A DNA stretch of 64,000 nucleotides, taken from contig NC_054708.1 of NCBI RefSeq assembly GCF_016097555.1, positions 3,731,750 through 3,795,749 of the forward strand, read 5' to 3'. Positions 38,301 to 50,300 of this stretch are shown piece by piece; the first letter of the stretch is position 1; each line of letters opens with the position of its first letter. The stretch is from Gigantopelta aegis (taxonomy: Eukaryota; Mollusca; Gastropoda; Neomphalida; Peltospiridae). The position numbers and the translations under genes are program-made. The notes beneath the pieces were generated by a model. It searched no databases and was not told the DNA's origin. It saw only the letters and a list, made by a program, of their open reading frames with translations.

Positions 38301-41300
38301 CACTGGGAGCGAGTCAGTGAGGTGGGTACTATCACTAGGAGCGAGTCAGTGAGGTGGGTACTATCACTGGGAGTGAGTCAGTGAGGTGGGTACTATTACT
38401 GATTCAGACGTCTCCTATATATTACCATTATGATCCAAGAAATGCATTTAAAATAAATTGTGTAAGTACCTATTTTTCAGAATGAACAGTAAATGTAAAT
38501 TCAATAAATGCAAATGTAATAATAAAATTGTTTTTGAATCTATGCACTTTAGAGCACATTGTACAACTCTGTGTAGTGGGTCATACAAAAGTATGCACAT
38601 TGTGATTTCAGTTCATACTTGAATGAACAAAAAAATAATTGCGGTCCAATCTTATAATTAAATTTATATGTCTATTTTAACAATACATGTTTGTTGTTTT
38701 TTAGTTATAAATACGCCTGTAGTATTGTTTGTGTAAACTTCATTGATACTTGTTGTGTATGAATGCAATTATTGATTCACTATTATTTGAATCCTATCAA
38801 TGTGTATACATTTCTACTCTGCTATAGTATTTTCCATTATTCCATAAAAGCATTTTGTATGAGTACATATTTTTCAGAATTAATGCCATGTAAAAAAACT
38901 ACCTGATCACTATTATTGTGTGTTATTGCAGAGACTTCGAGCGAAGGTAATTGAGAACGAGCAGCATGTGAGAGATGTATGGAAACAAGTGACTGCACAG
39001 AAGGTGTGTTCCACTGGAACCTCATTTCATGTCATAGTCTCAGCTTATTGTCAGTGTGGCACACGTTAATGACTTGCATCAAATAACAGACTAATACACT
39101 AAAGATTTAAATTAAAATGGTTCTAATTTTAATACATTTACTGTCAATTCAGAGCCTAGTATATATACATTATTGGTGACATTTAATTTTTCTGAACACT
39201 TGACAGTTAAAATATGAACAAATTTATCAAATTATTGTATTTGTTTTTCATAAATGACATGATTGAAGGGCTAAATGTATATTTGAGGAACAGTACAATG
39301 GAAATATAGCATTATAGCATTATGAAGATTTCCTATTTGTCCTCTGCTTTGATTGACAGTTGTAAATGTATTAAGTTGAACACCTTTTGTTAATGACCAT
39401 TCTCAAAATTTACAAGTCTGCAAATATTTTACTGTACTCTTCTTCAGTATTAAGGGAACTGAAGAGTTTTTACAAAAGTCCAAAATTGTGTAAAATGAAA
39501 ATGCTCATATAAATTGCTTGTTTAATATACAGAGCATGTTTACATACACAGGTTACTCCGGAATTAATTAAATACTTGTTTGATATACAGAGCATGTTGA
39601 TATACACGGGTTACTCCGAATTTAATTAAATACTTGTTTGATATACAGAGCATGTTGACATACACAGGGGTTACTCCGAATTTAATTAAATACTTGTTTG
39701 ATATACAGAGCATGTTTACATACACAGGTTACTCCGGAATTAATTAAATACTTGTTTGATATACAGAGCATGTTGACATACACGGGTTACTCCGAATTTA
39801 ATTAAATACTTGTTTGATATACAGAGCATGTTGACATACACGGGTTACTCCACAATGAATTAAATACTTGTTTGATATACAGAGCATGTTTACATACACA
39901 GGTTACTCCGAATTTAATTAAATACTTGTTTGATATACAGAGCATGTTTACATACATGGGTTACTCCACAATGAATTAAATACTTGTTTCATATACAGAA
40001 CATGTTTACATACACAGGTTACTCCTGAATTAATTAAATACTTGTTTGATATACAGAGCATGTTTACATACACAGGTTACACTAAATTTAATTAAATACT
40101 TGTTTGATATACAGAGCATGTTTACATACACAGGTGTTATTCCACAATGAATTAAATACTTGTTTGATATACAGAGCATGTTTACATACACAGGGGTTAC
40201 TCTGGAATTAATTAAATACTTGTTTAATATACAGAGCATGTTTACATACACAGGTTACTCCGGAATTAATTAAATACTTGTTTGATATACAGAGCATGTT
40301 TACATACACAGGTTACACCAAATTTAATTAAATACTTGTTTGATATACAGAGCATGTTTACATACACAGGGGTTACTCCACAATGAATTAAATACTTGTT
40401 TGATATACAGAGCATGTTTACATACACAGGTTACACCACATTTAATTAAATACTTGTTTGATATACAGAGCATGTTTACATAACAGGGGTTACTCCGAAT
40501 TCTATTAAATACTTGCTTGATATACAGAGCATGTTTACATACACAGGGGGTTACTCCACAATGAATTAAATACTTGTTTGATATACAGAGCATGTTTACA
40601 TACACAGGTTACTCCGAATTTAATTAAATACTTGTTTGATATACAGAGCATGTTTACATACACAGGGGTTACTCCGAATTTAATTAAATACTTGTTTGAT
40701 ATACAGAGCATGTTTACGTACACAGATTACTCTGAATTTAATTAAATACTTGTTTGATATACAGAGCATGTTTACATACACAGGGGTTACTCTGGAATTA
40801 ATTAAATACTTGTTTAATATACAGAGCATGTTTACATACACAGGTTACTCCGGAATTAATTAAATACTTGTTTGATATACAGAGTTGTTTACATACACAG
40901 GTTACACCAAATTTAATTAAATACTTGTTTGATATACAGAGCATGTTTACATACACAGGGGTTACCCCACAATGAATTAAATACTTGTTTGATATACAGA
41001 GCATGTTTACATACACAGCTAGGTTACTCCGGAATTAATTAAATACTTGTTTGATATACAGAGCATGTTTACATACACAGGGGTTACTCTGGAATTCATT
41101 AAATACTTGTTTAATATACAGAGCATGTTTACATACACAGCTAGGTTACTCCGGAATTAATTAAATACTTGTTTGATATACAGAGCATGTTTACATACAC
41201 AGGTTACACCACATTTAATTAAATACTTGTTTGATATACAGAGCATGTTTACATAACGGGTTACTCCGAATTTAATTAAATACTTGTTTGATATACAGAG

Positions 41301-44300
41301 CATGTTTACATACACAGGGGTTACTCCGAATTTAATTAAATACTTGTTTGATATACAGAGCATGTTTACGTACACAGATTACTCTGAATTTAATTAAATA
41401 CTTGTTTGATATACAGAGCATGTTTACATACACAGGGGTTACTCTGGAATTAATTAAATACTTGTTTAATATACAGAGCATGTTTACATACACAGGTTAC
41501 TCCGGAATTAATTAAATACTTGTTTGATATACAGAGCATGTTTACATACACAGGTTACACCAAATTTAATTAAATACTTGTTTGATATACAGAGCATGTT
41601 TACATACACAGGGGTTACCCCACAATGAATTAAATACTTGTTTGATATACAGAGCATGTTTACATACACAGCTAGGTTACTCCGGAATTAATTAAATACT
41701 TGTTTGATATACAGAGCATGTTTACATACACAGGGGTTACTCTGGAATTAATTAAATACTTGTTTAATATACAGAGCATGTTTACATACACAGCTAGGTT
41801 ACTCCGGAATTAATTAAATACTTGTTTGATATACAGAGCATGTTTACATACACAGGTTACACCACATTTAATTAAATACTTGTTTGATATACAGAGCATG
41901 TTTACATAACGGGTTACTCCGAATTTAATTAAATACTTGTTTGATATACAGAGCATGTTTACATACACAGGTTACTCCGGAATTAATTAAATACTTGTTT
42001 GATATACAGAGCATGTTTACATACACAGGTTACACTAAATTTAATTAAATACTTGTTTGATATACAGAGCATGTTTACATACACAGGGGTTACTCCACAA
42101 TGAATTAAATACTTGTTTAATATACAGAGCATGTTTACATACACAGCTAGGTTACTCCGGAATTAATTAAATACTTGTTTGATATACAGAGCATGTTTAC
42201 ATACACAGGGGTTACTCTGGAATTAATTAAATACTTGTTTAATATACAGAGCATGTTTACATACACAGGTTACTCCGGAATTAATTAAATACTTGTTTGA
42301 TATACAGAGCATGTTTACATACACAGGTTACACCAAATTTAATTAAATACTTGTTTAATATACAGAGCATGTTTACATACACAGGGGTTACTTCACAATG
42401 AATTAAATACTTGTTTGATATACAGAGCATGTTTACATACACAGCTAGGTTACTCCGGAATTAATTAAATACTTGTTTGATATACATAGCATGTTTACAT
42501 ACACAGGGGTTACTCTGGAATTAATTAAATACTTGTTTAATATACAGAGCATGTTTACATACACAGGTTACTCCGGAATTAATTAAATACTTGTTTGATA
42601 TACAGAGCATGTTTACATACACAGGTTACACCAAATTTAATTAAATACTTGTTTGATATACAGAGCATGTTTACATACACAGGGGTTACTTCACAATGAA
42701 TTAAATACTTGTTTGATATACAGAGCATGTTTACATACACAGCTAGGTTACTCTGGAATTAATTAAATACTTGTTTGATATACATAGCATGTTTACATAC
42801 ACAGGGGTTACTCTGGAATTAATTAAATACTTGTTTAATATACAGAGCATGTTTACATACACAGGTTACTCCGGAATTGATTAAATACTTGTTTGATATA
42901 CAGAGCATGTTTACATACACAGGGGTTACTCCGAATTTAATTAAATACTTGTTTGATATACAGAGCATGTTTACATACACAGGGGTTACTCTGGAATTAA
43001 TTAAATACTTGTTTAATATACAGAGCATGTTTACATACACAGGTTACTCCGGAATTAATTAAATACTTGTTTGATATACAGAGCATGTTTACATACACAG
43101 GTTACTCCGGAATTAATTAAATACTTGTTTGATATACAGAGCATGTTTACATACACAGGTTACACCAAATTTAATTAAATACTTGTTTGATATACAGAGC
43201 ATGTTTACATACACAGGGGTTACTCCGAATTTAATTAAATACTTGTTTGATATACAGAGCATGTTTACATACACAGATTACTCCGAATTTAATTAAATAC
43301 TTGTTTGATATACAGAGCATGTTTACATACACAGGGGTTACTCTGAATTTAATTAAATACTTGTTTGATATACAGAGCATGTTTACATACACAGGGGTTA
43401 CTCCGAATTTAATTAAATACTTGTTTGATATACAGAGCATTTTTACATACACAGGGTACTCCAAAATTAATTAAGTACTTGTTTGGTGTTTTTCACAAAT
43501 TGACCTGTTGTTTTCTGGAAACACTTTACTGGTCTTATCTCACAGTGCATGTTTATAAAAAACGTTCACCTGTGGCACCATGTCGCGTGTGGTTTCTACT
43601 AACACCAGCTTTGTTGGTTGTAGGAGGAGATTCTGGCGATGCGGAACATCCAGACTTCGATGGAGAGCACTCGAGCTCACCTCCAGAAGCAGCTGCGCCA
43701 GAAAGAGGCTGACTGTAACAGAATGGCCGTCCAGATTCGGGTAAACTCTTTTGTCAATCACTGTTTTTTTACCTATTGGGGGTGGGACAGACATAGCCCA
43801 GTAGAAAAAGCACTTCACTGATGCATGGTCGGTCTGGGATCGATCCCTGTCAGTGGGTCTATTGAGTTTTTTCTCGTTGCAGCCAATGCACCGTGACTGG
43901 TATACTGTCTGTGGGGCGATGCATATAAAACATCTTTTGCTACTAATGGAAAAATGTAGCGGGTTTCCACTCTAAGAATGTATGTCAGAATTACCAAAGG
44001 TTTGACATCCAATAGCTGATGATTAATAAATCAATGTACTCTAGTGGTGTCGTTAAACAAAACTTTATTTTTCTTACTTGTTGATTTTGTGAATCATAGT
44101 CACATTATATGCTGGATGTTACTAACACTGGTACAATATTCTCACTGGTTGTGCAACCCTCCCACCCCAAAAAAAACCCCAACAACAACAACTTAGCTAC
44201 TGAATATTGTTGTGCTTTGGTCGGCTTTGTGAAAAGACCTTACCCTTATTTTGCCTCTCAGTATCTGGTACAAAACCTTTGGTACAATGGACAAGCTGAC

Positions 44301-47300
44301 TCATATTTTATGTACCATTAGTTATACCGGAGATATTATCAGTTAGACATTTACAGGCAGAACTGATCAAAGTTTTAATTAGAGGTGTAACGATATAATA
44401 TTTTCGGTGAACCAAACAGCAGTCTGTATCCTACCGTATATTGCCGTGTATAAGCCGACTTCGTATATGAGCCGACCCCTTAGTTTGACCCACAATAACT
44501 GCTATAAAACGATCGATCCCGTGTATAAGCCGATACCAGATTTTTGCAAAATGACAAAAGTAAATACGGTAGCTGACCACTTATTTTACTATGTAAACCT
44601 GTTAATATATACCGGGATCCCGGGATTTTCTCATTCTTGTTGGTATCGTCAGCTGTTTTAGCACGTAAGAGTGTAACCCATCCCTCATTTTGATTATACC
44701 GTCGGAGACACCGGCAGTGTCAACGCAATTTACTACCCATAATATATATACTGTATATGTGCATTTTGAAAAGAAAAAACCCCCGCTAGATGTGGTTTTA
44801 AAATAATTATTCATGAATAAACAGACACATTTATAAATATTTGTCATACATTTATCACAGAAAGAAATACACAAATTATGTATTTAAAATGTCAGTAATG
44901 TCTGATAATGGTTCATTCACTGTCGTCGGTTGGTATGTCGGTTGTCCTGTAGCCTTCAAATTCGGAATCCAAATCCTATGATGAAATAATTTTCCAAATT
45001 GTTTCATCAATGTTGTCTTCATAATAATCGTCAATTTCCGTGTGTTCTTCAACTTCGGCTTCTGCGGTTTCTCGTGCAGTTGCTGGTTCGCCGTTTGTCT
45101 TGTCGGCGTGTATTGGTAACAAGTGCTCTGCAAACAGTGCATCGTCTTCTGACCAGTCCATGGCGTTTGAAATTCCAGTCTTGAGGACTCTTGGGCCAAA
45201 TATTCATCGATGCTGTCCAGTACAGTGGAAGAATTTACGTCGAACGAATAAATGGCTGATGAGACGCGAAAGAAACACCGCGTGTTTTTACAAAAAAATT
45301 TAACACACAATATAGAAAAAGAAAACTACCACTATGTGATGTTTTATTTATACATTTTTTCCACACATGACTGCCATTTACGGGTTGAAAGTTATAACCA
45401 CATTAAACCAGTTTTCGTTCATTGGCTGTTCATGATTTTACGTATCAAATTCTAGACTCCCTGTATAAGCCGACCCCCCCTTTTTAAGAAGGTATTTCTA
45501 GGCTTCAAAACTCGGCTTATACACGGCAATATACGGTAGTTGAATTCGTATTCGTCACTAGCTGAACCAAATACACAAATACATCAGGGCTTCTAGATTA
45601 TGTTAGCTCCACTCCCATGGTTAGTGATATTCAATGTTGAGCTAGAAAATAACTACTATTGCCATGCCTGATGGCTAGTGAAAAAAACATTGTCAAATGC
45701 TGCATTTAAGCATATTTTGTAAATATGAATATCCTGCCCCACCCCTATTCCCCAATCTTAGTGTTATTAAGTTCTATCTCCCTTTTAGATGACATTATTA
45801 CTATTAGTAAAATTGTATTTCGTTTTTGTAATAGCGGTGTATATGTTATTTGACATCCATGATAAATGATTTTTAATGATGAATACTACCACTTCCGTTG
45901 TTTTTATAAGCGGTGATATCCCTGAGAAAATGAAAAATTTCTAATATTTATTAAGAATTGCTGAATAAACAAAAAACAGTAAGTAAAAATCATCAGATAT
46001 AACCAATTAAATCTGCAGTTGAGGACAAAATATCAGACGAGAGTCAGTGGACACAAAATACAGAATGACTGTTCTGATCACGTCACAAATTTGGCACCAA
46101 ATAAGTAGATTTTTTAGTCAGAGATTGCCGAAACGATAAAAATATAATGTTTTCATTGCTGAAATAAAATATAACATTTATTGTGTGTATCAAACATACC
46201 AATAAATACTGGTATAGGACACAATAGATGCTGTTAAAAATACTGGTATAGGACACAATAGATGCTGTTAAAAATACTGGTATAGGACACAATAGATGCT
46301 GTTAAAAATACTGGTATAGGACAATAGATGCTGTTAAAAATACTGGTATAGGACACAATAGATGCTGTTAAAAATACTGGTATAGGACACAATAGATGCT
46401 GTATTTTTGTTAAAAATACTGTTAATTTAACTTACTGTTATAATTTACATGTACTTCGTAGTTTTTCATCAGTTGCGTTTCCATACACATCACAACTTGT
46501 TGCCTTTCATGTCCAGACTGAGATTTTTTTCAGTGTCTGAAAAATGTGTGCATTTTGAAATAGTGGAGCTGGGTGCTGTAAAATATAGTAGGATGTTGGA
46601 AAATAAAGAGGGGCAACAAAACACAAAAGTGGGATGGCAAAATGCAATAGTAGGGCGGCCCTCCCTGCTTAACCTTTAGACTACTGGATTAATTTTTGAC
46701 AAAAAACACGTTGAGGAGTACAAATTTATAACTTTTACTCCCATATTTTCTCTTAAAAGTTTTATAAATATATAAAATAAATTTTATATTTGAATTGGTA
46801 AGTATTATTCGTGTGTGTTTTTCTAATTTTTATGATATTTTTGATGAGTTATTATTGATTAAAATTAGGCAAAAAATTTAAAAAGTCCTGTTTACTTACA
46901 GGACAAATACATCTAGAAATCTACTTGTTCACCTATAGTTTTATCTATCCAAATAAATGATTTGTTTTATTCAAGTGCAAGGACAATGTTCTTGATTGCA
47001 CAAAATGAATTTCATTTTTTATTTGTCCACCAAGGTACATTTTTCTTGTCCGAAAACGGTCAAGTGCTTAATTCAAACGTTGATTGTTTGTTGTATGTGT
47101 TGTAGAGTCGACTTAGGTTTTGATAAATCTAAATGTTTGTTGTATGTGTTAAAGACTAATGAAAATTGAGTCATTTGGGACATAAAATTGATAACAACTG
47201 GTAACTTGTTTATTATTGTAAATTTAGACCATAGAGGGCAACACTGGTCAGTACAGGACAGAGATCGAACACCTGCAGTCCCTGCTGGACAAGGCCAAGG

Positions 47301-50300
47301 ACAAGCTGACCCACGACAAGGAGAGTCTGAAGAAAGCCACCAGGTCAGTCACATGTCACGTGTGTACAACCTGTGTACCAGTCTGTATACATGCTAGTCT
47401 AATCCAGCTCCCACCAGGTCAGTCACATGTCACGTGTGTACAACCTGTGTACCAGTCTGTGTATGTGCTAGTCTAACCCAGCTCCCACCAGGTCAGTCAC
47501 ATGTCACGTGTGTACAACCTGTGTACCAGTCTGTGTACATGCTAGTCTAATCCAGCTCCCACCAGGTCAGTCACATGTCACGTGTGTACAACCTGTGTAC
47601 CAGTCTGTGTACATGCTAGTCTAATCCAGCTCCCACCAGGTCAGTCACATGTCACGTGTGTACAACCTGTGTACCAGTCTGTGTACATGCTAGTCTAATC
47701 CAGCTCCCACCAGGTCAGTCACATGTCACGTGTGTACAACCTGTGTACCAGTCTGTGTACATGCTAGTCTAATCCAGCTCCCACCAGGTCAGTCACATGT
47801 CACGTGTGTACAACCTGTGTACCAGTCTGTGTACATGCTAGTCTAATCCAGCTCCCACCAGGTCAGTCACATGTCACGTGTGTACAACCTGTGTACCAGT
47901 CTGTGTACATGCTAGTCTAATCCAGCTCCCACCAGGTCAGTCACATGTCACGTGTGTACAACCTGTGTACCAGTCTGTGTACATGCTAGTCTAATCCAGC
48001 TCCCAACAGGTCAGTCACATGTCACGTGTGTACAACCTGTGTACCAGTCTGTGTACATGCTAGTCTAATCCAGCTCCCACCAGGTCAGTCACATGTCACG
48101 TGTGTACAACCTGTGTACCAGTCTGTGTACATGCTAGTCTAATCCAGCTCCCACCAGGTCAGTCACATGTCACGTGTGTACAACCTGTGTACCAGTCTGT
48201 ATACATGCTAGTCTAAACCAGCTCCCACCAGGTCAGTCACATGTCACGTGTGTACAACCTGTGTACCAGTCTGTATACATGCTAGTCTAACCCAGCTCCC
48301 ACCAGGTCAGTCACATGTCACGTGTGTACAACCTGTGTACCAGTCTTGTGTATGTGCTAGTCTAACCCAGCTCCCACCAGGTCAGTCACATGTCACGTGT
48401 GTACAACCTGTTTACCAGTCTTGTGTATGTGCTAGTCTAACCCAGCTCCCTCCAGGTCAGTCACATGTCACGTGTGTACAACCTGTGTACCAGTCTGTGT
48501 ACATGCTAGTCTAATCCAGCTCCCACCAGGTCAGTCACATGTCACGTGTGTACAACCTGTGTACCAGTCTGTGTACATGCTAGTCTAATCCAGCTCCCAC
48601 CAGGTCAGTCACATGTCACGTGTGTACAACCTGTGTACCAGTCTGTATACATGCTAGTCTAATCCAGCTCCCACCAGGTCAGTCACATGTCACGTGTGTA
48701 CAACCTGTGTACCAGTCTGTGTATGCGCTAGTCTAACCCAGCTCCCACCAGGTCAGTCACATGTCACGTGTGTACAACCTGTGTACCAGTCTGTGTATGC
48801 GCTAGTCTAACCCAGCTCCCTCCAGGTCAGTCACATGTCACGTGTGTACAACCTGTGTACCAGTCTTGTGTATGTGCTAGTCTAATCCAGCTCCCACCAG
48901 GTCAGTCACATGTCACGTGTGTACAACCTGTGTACCAGTCTTGTGTATGTGCTAGTCTAACCCAGCTCCCACCAGGTCAGTCACATGTCACGTGTGTACA
49001 ACCTGTGTACCAGTCTTGTGTACATGCTAGTCTAATCCAGCTCCCACCAGGTCAGTCACATGTCACGTGTGTACAACCTGTTTACCAGTCTTGTGTATGT
49101 GCTAGTCTAACCCAGCTCCCTCCAGGTCAGTCACATGTCACGTGTGTACAACCTGTGTACCAGTCTTGTGTATGTGCTAGTCTAACCCAGCTCCCACCAG
49201 GTCAGTCACATGTCACGTGTGTACAACCTGTGTACCAGTCTGTATACATGCTAGTCTAACCCAGCTCCCAACAGGTCAGTCACATGTCACGTGTGTACAA
49301 CCTGTTTACCAGTCTTGTGTATGTGCTAGTCTAACCCAGCTCCCTCCAGGTCAGTCACATGTCACGTGTGTACAACCTGTGTACCAGTCTGTGTATGCGC
49401 TAGTCTAACCCAGCTCCCAACAGGTCAGTCACATGTCACGTGTGTACAACCTGTGTACCAGTCTTGTGTACGTGCTAGTCTAACCCAGCTCCCTTTAGGT
49501 CAGTCACATGTCACGTGTGTACAACCTGTGTACCAGTCTGTATACATGCTAGTCTAAACCAGCTCCCTTTAGGTCAGTCACATGTCACGTGTGTACAACC
49601 TGTGTACCAGTCTGTATACATGCTAGTCTAATCCAGCTCCCAACAGGTCAGTCACATGTCACGTGTGTACAACCTGTGTACCAGTCTGTATACATGCTAG
49701 TCTAATCCAGCTCCCAACAGGTCAGTCACATGTCACGTGTGTACAACCTGTGTACCAGTCTGTGTACATGTACATGCTAGTCTAATCCAGCTCCCACCAG
49801 GTCAGTCACATGTCACGTGTGTACAACCTGTGTACCAGTCTGTATACATGCTAGTCTAACCCAGCTCCCTTTAGGTCAGTCACATGTCACGTGTGTACAA
49901 CCTGTTTACCAGTCTGTGTACATGCTAGTCTAACCCAGCTCCCTTTAGGTCAGTCACATGTCACGTGTGTACAACCTGTGTACCAGTCTGTGTATGCGCT
50001 AGTCTAACCCAGCTCCCACCAGGTCAGTCACATGTCACGTGTGTACAACCTGTGTACCAGTCTGTGTATGTGCTAGTCTAACCCAGCTCCCTCCAGGTCA
50101 GTCACATGTCACGTGTGTACAACCTGTGTACCAGTCTTGTGTATGTGCTAGTCTAACCCAGCTCCCACCAGGTCAGTCACATGTCACGTGTGTACAACCT
50201 GTGTACCAGTCTGTATACATGCTAGTCTAACCCAGCTCCCAACAGGTCAGTCACATGTCACGTGTGTACAACCTGTTTACCAGTCTTGTGTATGTGCTAG

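Larger units (their letters stand above)
44134..46684. mobile_element. hAT-like element, sister of 51490-52639, broken by two insertions
   Basis: Segments 44134-44431 and about 45822-46684 match 51490-52639 in order (gctttgtgaaaagac, ggcggtgtatat, actaccacttccgttgtttt, gacaaaatatcagacga, atgttttcattgct). A pogo-like element (44432-45538) and a hAT-like fragment (45586-45821) are inserted. The ends (caatattctcactgg and ctactgg) are degraded versions of the sister's TIRs. Confidence 0.8.

Noticed and set aside
40030..43474. Reading frames of 60-95 codons with repeats such as YVNMLCISNKYLI
   Set aside because: They follow from the 58-bp minisatellite, shift with unit length and lie in an ODF2 intron; no protein family or splice context supports them.
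45040..45303. 87-codon + strand frame in the pogo-like element
   Set aside because: It is antisense to the transposase fragment, which carries the recognisable signature.
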